Assembly: GCA_945910005.1 (NCBI GenBank)
Contig: OX246743.1
Location: 10,398,587 to 10,462,586 of the forward strand
Length of the DNA: 64,000 nucleotides
Direction: 5' to 3'
From: Isoperla grammatica
Lineage: Eukaryota > Arthropoda > Insecta > Plecoptera > Perlodidae
Shown here: positions 12,336-24,450 of the stretch, piece by piece
Layout: every line of letters starts with the position of its first letter
Position numbering within the stretch: the stretch's first letter is position 1
Notes under the pieces: model-generated
Told to the model about the DNA's origin: nothing
Seen by the model: only the letters and a program-made list of their open reading frames with translations
The model's database searches: none
Position numbers and translations under genes: made by a program

Positions 12336-15000
12336 ACATAACAAGCAGTTGTATCAATGAAAATGTGCAAACAAACTGTTATGTTATTCAATGCCAGTAA
12401 ATCCACAATTATTTTATCAAAAACGAACACAATTATAAATATCCAATGAAGAAACTCATATTGTGTACATGCAGAAAGAAAAACGATGTATTTGTCTGCT
12501 GTCCGAAATACATCGGGTGATCGAACACAAGGACCCAGATACAATTTTGAGAAAAATACATAATTATTATGTACAAAGATTACAAACTATATTATATAGA
12601 TTTATTATAAATATGGTTATGTAAGATGTTGAGATGTTGACCGAAACCTTAAGAATTCATAGAATTATGTCATCGAAAATGGATATAACTGAATTGAATG
12701 ATTTTTAAGAAGATCCGCGAATTGTGGCACTGCTGCCCTCTCGCCAGCCCCCCCCCCCCCCCCCTCCAAAAAAAAAACACCCCACAGATCCCAATACTAT
12801 CATATATCCAGTATTTCTTGGGAAGATCTGTTAGGCGGGGTAGATAGATATAGTCTTCTCTTTTTTCAAATGTATAATGGAAGCTTGATTTGCACTACTT
12901 TCACAAAACATCGATGAGTCGAATATCAAAACCTTCTCCTTGTCACCTGCAATGTCTGCCTGTTAGTTAATCTGCCTGTTTGTTGGTAAGCAAGAGCCGA
13001 GCCATCCTAATTATACAACGAACCACTACGCTGGATAATATATTTATAAAGTACTAAACTAATTGGATTAATGATCGTTGCACTTATTTTATTAGAGGGG
13101 TAAAGCCTACACGTTTTATTACAAATTTATCCAAATACATCTCTGTAATGCAGGAGGCAAATTGTAATTAGAAGGCCCCCCCCCCCCTTCTTAATTAGAG
13201 GGTGTGTGTGTGCGCGCACATGCTTGTATGACTTGATATTATAATATTAAGTGTTTAATTAACCAAATCGCAATTTAACTTTAGCAGGAAAAATATGTCT
13301 CGTGGAAAAATATTTACAAGAAACTTGTTCATCAAGTTTCACCTCTGTTGAATTTACGTCCGTTATTTTTAGAACATTGAAAATGTATTGCAATGGCATA
13401 ATCTGGTATCACACGCTTTGAATTATTATAGGCCTACTCTTTGTTTACACTAATTAGAAGTTCTATGCATAGCTTTCAACACCGTCAAATTAAAAAAAGC
13501 TAAAGAAAAATGAATAATCCCGATAAATATTTTAAAATCATAATCTTAAAAAAATATATATATAAAAACAAAAAAATACAATAATGATCAATAGTTTGTA
13601 GTAGAAATAATTGAAATGTAAGTTAGAATTCTGTTCGTACAGAAAAAATTACACTGGAACCAATACAACAGTACAACACAAAAAATACACCAAATAAATT
13701 GGAACAAAGCAAACATTTTCCTTGACCGGTATGGGGCTTTCAAGCGTATTTCCACTCAAGTATAGTAGTATATACATAACAAAGAACACGTCTCCTTTAT
13801 TCTCACGCTACATCAACTTATTACATTATAAATTTCCACGAAATCGCGATCTTGCTCGTATTCTGACATCACAGACTGACATTCTGACATCTGACACCTC
13901 TGACGAGAATCTATCAGACGTTTCACTTCCTCCTTGCAAACGCATCCGTGATTGTTACTAAAATATACATTTTTCAGTCATGCGATTAGGAAAGATTTCT
14001 TTATACATAATGAGATATCATTTTAATATTAATTTACAGGAAAACTATAGAATAATATTAGAAAACAATGTCTCGACTGAGGAAAAAGTACGAGGAAGTA
14101 GAGAAATAATAAACTTAATGTGCACGAGTATAAATTTGTAGTAGAAAAAAACATATTAAATATATTTTACGATACAGAAAACAATCAAATAATTTAATGG
14201 TATTTAATAAAAAGTTCATGAACAGAGTGGGTTTATTTAATGCTTACTTATTTCAATGCTATGCTAAATACACAAATACAAAATCTAGACAGTTAACGGT
14301 ATATTATCACATAAATATATATATTAAGTAAATAAAAATAAAAATATAGGAAATTCAATATTTGAAAGTTAACATACACAGACACACAGAACTGAAAAAG
14401 AAATCATGTTATACTATTTGTGTTACCACACTAAAACTTGTAACCTATCAGAGCAATAGTTTGATGTATTTGGTAGGAAACAAGGTATCTTTAAGAATGT
14501 ATTAATGTTATAAAGATTATAGTAACGCTGGCATTTTAAAAGTATGGTAACAATAAAAAGTGCAAAGATTTAAGAAAGACATACACGAATCATACGCAAA
14601 CTTACTGACAGGCGGCTTCGAAAAATCAGAAAAACAGCCAGTAGACAGACAGACAGCATTATTATCAATTTAAAGCACGTACAGAACGTAGGATTTTTTC
14701 GTACGCACACAATTCAATTTGCTACGTAAATAAACTGTCCATAATAAGGCGAAGAGTACTTCGAAAGCAAGTATAGGTATTACCCTCTTGTACTCGAGTT
14801 CAAGCACCTGTAAAACCAACTAACCAACGAAGAAGATGCTGCTCGCAAGGAAATACAATGACCAAAGCCTCTGACATCATAAGAACCGGTCCTGTAGGTT
14901 ACCTCTCCGTCCAGCTAGGCTTGGTCTTGGCTATCTACGCTCGTATATAAAGCCATCCTATAAGCTCTATCCGTAGCTTTTGACCCGACTATCGTACGAT
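12336..15000. other. AT-rich intergenic stretch
   Basis: Contains a C17 tract at 12748-12764 and a C12 tract at 13176-13187, followed by a short GT run at 13201-13211. An open frame of 79 codons at 13722-13961 ends in a charged, serine-rich tail but resembles no family I know. Otherwise I see nothing. Confidence 0.5.
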
Positions 15001-15009
15001 ATTTGTTTC

Positions 15010-15310
15010 GTTTATCATTTATGACCCTACATTATACAATGTGTGACCTTTTGTACCCTTTTATGACACCATCAACCTAGATGAAGACACAAGATGATTC
15101 AATATTTGACTTTGGCTTTGGTATCCTTTATGACAACAGGCAGATATTATTCAATTTTTTAAAATTCTATATCCTTTTTATAATACCATCTCAGTTTATG
15201 AGACAAACATTCAATGTTCGCTTTAGTTACCTTTTATGACCCCTGTCATACTTTTTGACCCAACATTATTCCATGATGACCGCATACATCTCTTTATGAC
15301 ATCACACATT
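15010..15310. repeat. Degenerate repeat rich in CTTTTATGAC
   Basis: The motif TTTATGAC(C/A)C or a close variant recurs near 15019, 15060, 15130, 15232, 15255 and 15294, with 'acattat-caat' sequence between several occurrences. This suggests a decayed tandem array, but spacing is irregular (about 25-100 bp). Confidence 0.4.
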
Positions 15311-15380
15311 ACTACATTCAATATTATTTTCTTAGTTGATCTTTATGGTTACAGGTAACATGAATCATCCAATCATGAAA

Positions 15381-16138
15381 GAGCAGTATACTTTGAAGAG
15401 CTGCAAGTAAAGCCAGACTGTTGCTCTAACTAATAAACATGCCTCATCCTCCTTTGTTTCAATCGGTCTGGATATATATTTTGTATTCTTTTTTGGAAAC
15501 AAATGGAAACTACAGGTTACAGGTAAGTTTATGATTTTGAGATACTTGAAGATAATTGTATATTGCATAGTAAGGTTTGGTATGTATGGTATTTGTATGT
15601 TGTGCTCATCCTAAAGCCAACCAACTAAACTATTCTTTGTATATTAATTGTATACCTACCTACATGTTGATTGAACGAGGCTAAGTAATAAGTCAAAAAA
15701 TCAAGATATATATCAAGTAGGAGAGAATGTTTTGGAGAGGTATTTAGTGTACTAAATAGTACCCTCAGAGCTACAATAATAACTGTTGTAAACATGAGAG
15801 AAGAGTATGAGAACATTAATGTGTTTGTACAAGTAGAATACGGAGGATTCGTTTCTTGTTGGGGGGGGGGGGGGGGGGGGGGGAGGATTAGGCAAGAGTG
15901 AACCCATCCCTCTCATCAAGTTTATTGTAGCAGATAAAGATCATCGTCTTTCTACGCGATTGACTGTCTATAAGACTGTAGGCCTACTTGTTTTTCAAAT
16001 CAAACGATTTCCGTTTTGTTTCCAAAAAAAGAATACAAAATATATATCCAGGCCGATTGAAACAAAGGAGGATGAGGCATGTTTATTAGTTAGAGCAAGT
16101 CTGGCTTTACTTGCAGCTCTTCCAAGTTTACTGCTCTC
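15381..16138. repeat. Long inverted repeat, arms ~130 bp, ~500-bp spacer
   Basis: The left arm (15381-15510) and right arm (16008-16138) are near-perfect reverse complements. They share GAGCTGCAAGTAAAGCCAGAC, CTCTAACTAATAAACATG, CCTCATCCTCCTTTGTTTC and GATATATATTTTGTATTC. Because the arms are inverted copies, each encodes the same short peptide on its outward-to-inward strand (KKNTKYISRPIETKEDEACL), which is a shadow of the repeat. The spacer carries a G23 tract at 15861-15883. It could be a non-autonomous DNA transposon with long terminal inverted repeats, or two inverted insertions of one element. I see no target-site duplication. Confidence 0.85.
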
Positions 16139-18395
16139 CGTTTTATGTTGTACAGTTTTAAGAAATGAACGCTTTTCAATGGAAACCAGTATACAGAGAA
16201 TGTGGAACAAGACCACATGAGAGTATTCCTTCCCTTACTTGGTAGAAAAGTCATTTGAAAACAATCAGGAGCGAATAAACGGCGAAAACAATGGACAACG
16301 CGAACTGGAAGAGAGTTCATAGATCATGGACGGGTGAATCGAACACAGTTCTTGGTTAGGTGGTGAATTTACCGCTGCGAATTTCTTCTTCTCGCTGACG
16401 ATGAAGATGTAAAAAGTCGAGAACAAAGATGAAACGGTGGCTAATGGGTCGACATTAATCATGGCTAATCATTCGCACTTGTTACGCACTGTTTTTTGTG
16501 TTGTTTTGTTGGGAACAGCTAACGATGGTTGTGGGGTCTTGACTTAAACCTGTTCAGAGGAAAGACTACGGTCAATATTAAATCAGCAAGAAATTACCGT
16601 TTTAATCGTGTTTCAATATTGCTACACTACAATATTGAAAAAGTGACAATGGGGCTCAATTTGGTAACAAAAGAACTGAATGCTGTTTTAAAAACTTGTC
16701 TCATATTAAATTTACATACTTACAAAGTTGTTATTCAAAATACCAACCTTCGTTATTACGATATTACAAAATATGTTACAAACATCAGCGGCTTTTTCAC
16801 AATACTTCGATGTTTTATTATTTATGTGTATTCTATGCTTCATAAAACTGCTGCAAAAAGAACAATACATACAAACTGTTCCAACAACGTCAGAAACAAC
16901 AATAAAATCACCATACAAACAATATGTAAGTACAGCAAACCATAAAACAATAAAACAAAACAAAACAAAATTACACTGCACTAGAAAGAGAGAACATAAA
17001 ACATAAATAATTGACAGACCATAAATAAATTGAAAGAGGAATAAGACAAGAAATGTAATAGTAAATTAACATATAAGAAACACACACAAGTGTAAAAAGA
17101 AGAAAAGTAAAATTAATATGCCTACAACAACAAAAGGAAAATACAATGAGAAAGAGAAAACGGATGGAAGAACGTTTGGGTTAAAGAAAGAGGGGGTAAG
17201 AGAGAGGGAATTGGGAGGCAATATTGCAATTTGAACAAGTACACCGATTTAGCACCTAAAACTTAAAACTCTAAAACAACATATCTCTAGTAATAATGTC
17301 CTCTGGGTAAAGATATTCCAATACAGTGGTGTTATGCTATAAATGGAATAACTCTCTGTCCAAGTGCTTTTCTTTAATATAATCACCAAGAAGCTGTGTG
17401 TTAATCTGGCCTTGAAACTCCCCGAGCGGCGCCTAATGTTTATATCGAATGCAAACCGCGTTAAAACAGAGGGAAATAAAACAATTTATTGCTTCCGTAG
17501 CTCACGTTGTGATAATCAAGGTTTAATAGCCGGTCAGTGGCGGGTGATGGTGCATCAACAGGTACGATTCACAGTTCAATCCTCGAGGAACGTTTCAAAT
17601 AAATTTATTAGGTTTGAAATCTTCTATCTGTGTGTGTGTGTGTGGGTAAAAATGAAAAACAAAACCACACTTTATTACAATATTAATTGGTTGTGGTTTG
17701 GACAGGGAAATAGGCTACTCCAGTGAAGTAATTATGTTTTAGAAATTATACTAGATACAAAAAATACAAAATATGGTAGGCGACACACAAGAAAAAAAAG
17801 TGGAGATGGGGAAATATATGAGCGAGTAAGCTGATTATTTTAAGGCGACGCCTTAAATATAGGTTTTATATAGGGAAAGGTTTTATAAAATAAGATGGCA
17901 TGACAATAAACACGAGGAAACTAGAATCAAAATTTAATAACTTTACTTCATTGCAATTCTAAACCTAAACGAAATGCAAGTTCACAAAAATACGTACGAT
18001 ACGAGTACGATTGGTTCAAAAATGTAAATAACATTTGAAATGAAAAATGGTTAAAAATATAACGAACACATACAACGAACACATGTTGATATTATACGTT
18101 TAAATCCTGGCTTAGTTTAAATATAACAATAATACAATAATTGAAAACAATTATATTAAACAAATTATAATGTGTGTATGTGTATTTTTAGATTTAAATC
18201 CCAGCAAGATCTGTAAGTATTTCTTACGCCTCTATTTATTTATGTTTTTCATTGTTGTTGTTTAATGTTCTCTCATTCTTTAATAGTTTATAGTTTTGTT
18301 GTTGGGATAAATTATAATAATATGCTACATTATTTTATTTTGTAGTTGTATTTTTGTCCTCCTTTGTTAATCAAAACATCTGATTAGGACAGACA

Positions 18396-18396
<1 letters not shown>
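16139..18396. other. Intergenic stretch, AT-rich
   Basis: The open frame 16529-16945 (138 codons, plus strand) is the longest outside the tandem arrays. Its AT-driven composition (N, I, K, T, Y) and lack of any familiar motif make it unlikely to be real. At about 17535-17585 a tRNA-like block with the B-box-like AGTTCAATCCTCG may be a decayed SINE head. Confidence 0.45.

Positions 18397-18426
<30 letters not shown>
18397..18426. repeat. (AAAT)n microsatellite
   Basis: About seven TAAA units; simple slippage repeat. Confidence 0.9.
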
Positions 18427-19084
18427 GCTACGAGAAAAAATAATTTTATTGCCTAACAAATGGCAATGCTCTTCAACACCTTAGTCTTAAATCAACGAAG
18501 GAACGTCAGGTTACACAATAAAGTAGAGTATTTGATCATGTTGCAAGACCATCGAAGCCACATCTGTATGACAAGTAGTGCTACGGTATACCCTGACCAG
18601 ATATACACAAGTAGCATGCATAACAAAACAACGCATTGACAATAACCGTACACCTTCCTATATTTATTATTATTTCCATAAGCAGTCAGTGTCAATGAGA
18701 CTATACCTGCCTTAGTACCTTGTATTACATCTGCTACTAGCATATATACGCAGAGATAGCGATAGTGATTTACAACTAGACCTACTGTTTTGTGTATTGA
18801 GATGCAAATGGATAATTTATAGCTCTTTCTATATTTCCACGCTCACATATTTATAGCCAATGCCAGTCAGTTGTGTATACGGCTAAATTAACTTTGTTGC
18901 TTGTAAAATATTATGCCTGGTGAAAGCCGCCGACAATAAAATACACATATGATTGGAACAGCAAAGCCAAACATAAACTAAATTAGAAAAATAAAGTAAT
19001 GAAACTGGGACCAAATTTATTACAGCGATTCGTCTATACTAAGTGGAAAACGCTTCATATGGACCGAAGTTGCTTAAGCATGTT
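18427..19084. other. Intergenic, nothing recognised
   Basis: Unique AT-rich DNA with no gene or RNA seen. Confidence 0.5.
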
Positions 19085-19250
19085 TATATACTTCCGATGA
19101 TGATCATGATAATGATGATTATGATGATGAAGAAGATGATGATCTTTGTTGATTTACTTATTATTGTAGAAATTAATGCTATTCAAGACGATGAAGGGTG
19201 ATAGATGAAGACGATGAACGACAATTACAAACACCATGATTTATTTCTGC
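19085..19250 (-). mobile_element. Partial SINE (family C tail) with GATGAT run
   Basis: GATGATGATCATGATAATGATGATTATGATGATG is followed by TTGTTGATTTAC, then GACGATGAAGGGTGATAGATGA and GACAATTACAAACA. The 32040-32150 copy shows the same order: GATGATGAT, TTGTTGCTTTACG, GACGATGAGGGGTGATTGATGA, GGACAATTACAAATAG. The tRNA-like head is missing here, so this is a 5'-truncated copy on the minus strand. Confidence 0.6.
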
Positions 19251-20761
19251 TAATTGTTAAATGGCGCGCAATACCAATATCAACATCGTTCGAAATGATG
19301 CGAGGTATATTGACAAGATCTACAGACATTTTCAAAACAATGATTACAATTTAACTACATTCCGATCAAATGATACCATTCGAAATATATTAATGAAATT
19401 GTCTAATTTTATCCAAACAATCAAGGATGCAACCCTTTTTGAGAATCTTTTAGATCATTGTAATGATTATCTAACCTCAACATGACTCCAAAATTTTGAT
19501 ATTGAATGATCTTTTAACGATACATACAAAAAACATTAAATTCCCATGTTTTTCAAGTTACTTGTGTCGAATACTCTACTGATCCCACTAAGGATTAGAA
19601 TGGGACGTAGGAAACAACATCAACGTAAAATTAGTATAACATTCAATTAGAATGGGTTGTAAGATATATCCAATAATCCAACCACTATCTGCAGTAAGAA
19701 AGTCAAGCAAAATAAAAACAATAATTTCCATCTAAAAGTACCATCAAAATCATCATTATTAGCACATTTGATCGAAGATGCCCAATCATAGTTCATACAT
19801 TTATCTGGCCGCCAAGAAAAACATACTAAAATCTACACTACAAAAAATACATTTTTTTACATCAAGACATCCAAGACCATTCTTAGGTAAGTCCATCAAG
19901 TAATTACTAATTACCATCCCTATTAATTACTCTTGGATAGAGTTAATTGCATGTTTGCATGTCTTGATAAAGCACCAACCGAAAGCAATGGGCATTTCTC
20001 CTGCCTAACGAAGCACAACTCTCTCTATATGCATAGAACTGGTTAGTAGTGCACCTTGCGAATTAATTCTATACCTACGTGTGGTTTTGTAAGATGCTGA
20101 CAACTTAACCTCAACTATTGTCTAATAACTCTTAACATACCGTCATGCATTTATCTCCATCACCTCATTAGTTATGAGTACCAAATGAAACTAATAATCA
20201 AGAGTTTACTTTTTGTTTTTTAATGAAAGGATATTTTCGTAGTGTTCAGCACCTGACCAAATTAGCATATTATTATGTTAGGAACTTGAAAAGTCACCTA
20301 GTTGAAGGTGAAAGTTTGTTCTTTGAGTAAATGGATGATGATAATATGATGTTACTCAATGACATTTAGAAGCTATGATTAAAATAACTATTTTATTTTA
20401 TGTATAGTGAGCAGAAAGTCAGTGAACTGTCTAGGATGGCAGATTCAAATCATTATTAAAGAGAATAGGGCGAGTTTCGCAGCGCGAAAAGCTTTAAATC
20501 CATGCAAACGTGCACTGTAGTTGTAGCTTCATCAAATTCATAAACGTGCAGTTTTACTTCATGATTATGAGAGCTTGTGTTTTTCGAATATGTAAAGATC
20601 TTTCTTTTTATCCGTCGCTAGGTGGCAAATTTGGCGCATCAATTCAATAATTAGTATATCGTGTTGATCAAACCATCACTGGGTGATTTTATTCCAGATT
20701 ATCAATAAAATGTTTTGTATGAAAAAGCACTTTAAAAAGGTCGCTATCTACAAAATCTGTG
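19251..20761. other. Intergenic, nothing recognised
   Basis: The 74-codon frame at 19261-19485 starts just after a SINE fragment and matches nothing I know. The rest is unique AT-rich sequence. Confidence 0.45.
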
Positions 20762-21225
20762 GTGATTGGTGTCCGCAAAGAGGGCTCTCGTGCATATCGC
20801 ATACCTATCATCATATGATTTCTCGTGCCCTGCTCACTTTTCCACTTTTATCGTTTGTTTCTCTAGTGTCTTCCTACTTTCTCATGTCTTCATACTTGGG
20901 GGCCCTCGTTGTGAGACAAACGCCCCCCCCCCCAAGCATTCTTAACCCCATTTACCCTCCAAACCACCCTATTTTGGATACCTTTATGACGACCCCGGCG
21001 ATATGCAATAGATCTAATATGACGTAGCTGGCGAGTATACTACATCGTACAACACCAAATACAAATACTATAGCAATACTATAAAACTATACTATACTAT
21101 AGTATGCAATACTATAGCATCTAGCTGATCTGAGCTGAGCTTAAACCGATCTGAGTCGGAAGACGTCATATGACCTAGACTGTCGAGTACGTCGTTAAAA
21201 AACAAATAATCGAATAATCAAACCA
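20762..21225 (+). mobile_element. Interspersed repeat with SINE-like tail
   Basis: The 5' part is homologous, in inverted orientation, to 9365-9600 (CCGCAAAGAGGGCTCTC through GACGACCCCGGCGAT) and includes a C11 tract at 20923-20933. The 3' part contains TATGACCTAGACTGTCGAG and TACGTCGTTAAAAAACAAATAAT. It resembles the tail at 33120-33180 (ATGACCTAAGCTGTCGAG, then a short A/T/C-rich end) and TGCGTCGTTAAGCACC at 48462-48477. I associate this tail type with molluscan retroposons. Boundaries are approximate and it may be two adjacent fragments. Confidence 0.55.
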
Positions 21226-21921
21226 GCACCCAACCAACGAGGGCCGTACAACAGGCAAGCAGCTGTGTACCCTACAGACAGGCATTCTACGAACACTTAT
21301 CACACTCCTTAATAGATAGTCTGTTCTCTGGTTATATTACCACAGTGTCCAGATAATGTATCCGCAATGGGCACTTAGCCCTTCCTCGTCTACTCCGTTT
21401 GTAGGCGACAGGAAAGTGTTGGTCACAGGAAACGTGCATACGATGTACATGGTTAGTTCTGCCGTTGTTATACACAGCTTATGCATTTTACTGCACTTGT
21501 TGTATTAGATTACTGATTTCGAGAGTGCAGCTGCACTCGGCAACAATTCACCGCCATTTTGTTCCAATATCTGGAACGGTTACATCATATGTACAGCGTT
21601 TTGTTCTGGTATGGTATAGCTAAGTTTCCATGCGTGCGTTCTTCCAACGCAACCCACTGCTTTCTCGTAGACTACTTAAAATCTCTTCAACTTTCAACAC
21701 ATCATATGATACACATTACGCATACTGTGCGTTGATAACTTGATGCGTTGAAACAAAATTTAAGTTATCTGCGTCAAAGTAGTGGGTTACGTTGGAAAAA
21801 CGCAAGCGTGGGAGCTTGGCGTAACTGCGTTGCTGGACATCAGTGTACCACTCAACCATTCTATGATCCTCGGAGGTCGGCTGTGGGCTGACCATGTTGC
21901 ACTTTGGTAATGGTTTTAGTA
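21226..21921. other. Intergenic, nothing recognised
   Basis: Unique DNA, moderately GC-balanced, with no convincing gene. Confidence 0.45.
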
Positions 21922-22228
21922 ATAGGGCACTAGCAACACCGAAAGACAACAATGGAACAAATGAATTGAACTGATGGACAAACAACAAGCTGTCAAAAAA
22001 TAATTTCGTCTGATTTTGGAAAACAATACAAAAAACATACAAATACACATACAAAACTTTCACTTAGTCGTTGTCTATCATTAAAAGTTTTAAATGGCGA
22101 GCAGTTACTATTTCTACACTTGTTTTTATTTATATGGTTGCAATTTTACTATTTTGACAGCTGATGGTTTGTCCATCGATTCAATTCATTTGTTCCATTG
22201 TTGTCTTTCGGTGTTGCTAGTGCCCTAT
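21922..22228. mobile_element. Fold-back (MITE-like) element, copy 1
   Basis: About 80 bp at the left (ATAGGGCACTAGCAACACCG, continuing through AATGGAACAAATGAATTGAA to GATGGACAAAC and GCTGTCAAAA) are repeated almost perfectly as the reverse complement at the right (TTTTGACAGC to GTGCCCTAT). The total length is 307 bp, with a core containing TTAAATGGCGAGCAGTTACTATTTCTAC. The element has no coding capacity of its own. Open frames on each strand across it (21716-22063 minus, 22094-22282 plus) are palindrome shadows. The family is unknown; the ends ATAGGG...CCCTAT sit next to A/T. Confidence 0.85.
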
Positions 22229-22317
22229 AACGAAAATGAGAATCGCAGACGCATTGTCCAACAATGTTGTAGGTCATTATAATTATAAATCTATGGTATA
22301 ATATAATGAAGAAAGCA

Positions 22318-22630
22318 ATAGGGTACGCACAACAAAAAAACACAACAATGAAACAAATTAATTGAGCCGATGGACAAACAAGCTGACAAAAAATATGTAG
22401 TTCTGAAGTTGGAAAAAACAAACGTTCAGAACGTTTACAAACTTTCAGATAGTTGCTGTCCATTACTGAACATAAACTATAACTGGTGAGCAGTAACCAT
22501 CGTTACAACTAATTGTTTCTCCTCATTATTTGCAAAGATATTACTTTGACAGCTTGTTATTTGTCCACCAGTTCAATTCATTTATTCCATTGTTGAAGTT
22601 CGGCTGTTACGTCAGTTGTGCGTACCCTAT
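22318..22630. mobile_element. Fold-back (MITE-like) element, copy 2
   Basis: This element is 313 bp and starts 89 bp after copy 1. Its ends are ATAGGGTACGCACAAC and the reverse complement GTTGTGCGTACCCTAT-like (…CAGTTGTGCGTACCCTAT). Internal blocks AATTGA..GATGGACAAACAAGCTG(A/T)CAAA and GGTGAGCAGTAACCAT match copy 1, so the two belong to one family although the outermost ~20 bp differ (GGGCACTAG versus GGGTACGCA). It has no coding capacity. Confidence 0.8.
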
Positions 22631-23429
22631 ACTCTTAGGCCGGGAGAATATTTAAATCAAACAATCGCACGAGTAATGTCATAAAATACAACAACAAAAT
22701 CTGAAGCTCCGTTCCGATCCGTTTCTATTATATATTTACTTTCCTTCGGCCATAAGCAGGACTGAAGGAACTAACACGTAACGAGATATAGGTATTGTTC
22801 TCCAATAGGTCCACAAACTACACGGTATGACTATGAGGGATATGGAAGAGTGCATTAGGTTATCTGTGATCACAAGACCTGTTAACATGGGTATTATTTA
22901 TCTCCGAGTTGTAATAAAAATATTAACAAAGCCAATCCGAGACAGATCCAATTTTAACCAAATTTATAAGATAATTCTTAAGTAATATATTGCGTTTTTT
23001 ACGTTGAAAAGTTCACATTTCTAGCATATTTCCTTTAATGTCATACCGCAGTATTTAATCTCGGCATCTCTCAGTGAAATATGTCACCAATCTGTCATTT
23101 ATACGTCTTTTCCTTCTGTTATTACATTCTTTACAGAGCGTGAGCATATATCTTGACATTTCCAAAATCCAATCAGTTACCACATCAACGCCGGTCTTGA
23201 AGGACGGGAAATATACACAACACGTTTGTATACGTCATTCGTGCAAGGATTAAATTCTTCATTTACATTCTTTCACTTCAAAAGTTGACAAATATTAAAG
23301 GATTATTAAACAAATAATTTTTATAAAATTACGATATGTAGCTGCGTGCATAGGCTACACGCAAACTTATTGTATGTGGCCCATTGCAGACAAAAAATGT
23401 GTTGTGTTGCAGCTTGCTCTCCCTAGACC
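22631..23429. other. Intergenic, nothing recognised
   Basis: Unique AT-rich DNA with no gene, RNA or repeat seen. Confidence 0.45.
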
Positions 23430-23452
23430 AAAATACTCGCTACGCCACTGGT
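23430..23452 (-). mobile_element. Orphan hAT-like transposon terminus
   Basis: On the minus strand this reads CAGTGGCGTAGCGAGTATTT. That matches the CAG(T/G)GGCG start typical of hAT superfamily inverted termini. No partner end was found nearby. The GT/GA minisatellite begins directly at this terminus. Confidence 0.45.
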
Positions 23453-24450
23453 GCGTGTGCGTAAGAACACGTGGCGCGTGCATACATGCGTAAGAGAGAG
23501 AAATCGTGCGTAAGATAGTGTGTATAACAATGCGAATGTGTGTGTGCGTTCATACATGAGTAAGAGAGAGAAAGAGTGCGTAAGACAGTGTGCATAGCAA
23601 TGCGTAAGTGTTTGTGCGTGCACACATGCGTAAGAGAGAGAAAGAGCGCGTAAGACAATGTGTATATGTGTTTGTGCGTGCATACATGCGTAAGAGAGAG
23701 AAAGAGTGCGTAAGACAGTGTGCATAGCAATGCGTAAGTGTTTGTGCCTGCACACATGCGTAAGAGAGAGAAAGAGTGCGTAAGACAGTGTGTATGTGGT
23801 TGTGCGTGCATACATGCGTAAGAGAGAGAAAGCGTGCGTAAGATAGTGTGTATAACAATGCGAATGTGTTTGTGCGTTCTTACATGAGTAAGAGAGAGAA
23901 AGAGTGCGTAAGACAGTGTGTATATAGCAATGCGTATGTGTTTGTGCGAGCATACGTGCGTAAGAGGGAGAAAGAGTGCGTAAGACAGTGTGTATAACAA
24001 TGCGAATGTGTTTGTGCCTGCACACATGCGTAAGAGAGAGAAAGAGTGCGTAAGACAGTGTGTATGTGTTTGTGCGTGCATACACGCGTAAGAGAGAGAA
24101 AGCGTGCGTAAGATAGTGTGTATAACAATGCGAATGTGTTTTGCGTTCATACATAGAGTAAGAGAGAGAAAGAGTGCGTAAGACAGTGTGTATATAGCAA
24201 TGCGTAGGGCCTATGTGTTTGTGCGTGCATACATGCGTAAGAGGGAGAGACAGTGTGTGTTTGTGCGTGCATACATGCGTAAGGGGGAGATACAGTGTGT
24301 GTTTGTGCGTGCATACATGCGTAAGAGGGAGAGACAGTGCATAAGACAGTGTGTGTTTGTGCGAGCATACGTGCGTAAGAGGGAGAGAAGGTGTGTGTTT
24401 GTGCGTGCATACATGCGTAAAAGAGAGAAAGAGTGTGTGAGACAATGGAG
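23452..24450. repeat. GT/GA-rich minisatellite (~70, ~55 and ~45-bp units)
   Basis: The unit core is GTGCGTAAGACAGTGTG, (TATA)GCAATGCGTATGTG, TTTGTGCGTGCATACATGCG, TAAGAGAGAGAAAGA. Full units are about 70 bp. Shorter units lack the GCAATGCG part. From 24230 onward still shorter units (TGTGTTTGTGCGTGCATACATGCGTAAGAGGGAGA) dominate. The minus-strand frames (for example 23423-24445) translate into repetitive S/L/T/H peptides and are artefacts of the repeat. Confidence 0.93.

Noticed and set aside
14943..14975. TATA-box promoter (GTATATAAAGCC)
   Set aside because: Same reason; no gene follows within several kilobases.
15365..16220. Conserved peptide KKNTKYISRPIETKEDEACL as evidence of two related genes
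   Set aside because: The match is explained by the DNA-level inverted repeat, including its non-coding parts.
16529..16945. 138-codon open frame, the longest outside tandem repeats, as a gene
   Set aside because: AT-driven amino acid composition, no recognised domain, overlapped by comparable frames on the other strand, no clear gene context.
21716..22463. Opposed frames of 62-115 codons around 22 kb as genes
   Set aside because: They lie across the fold-back elements and arise from the palindromes.
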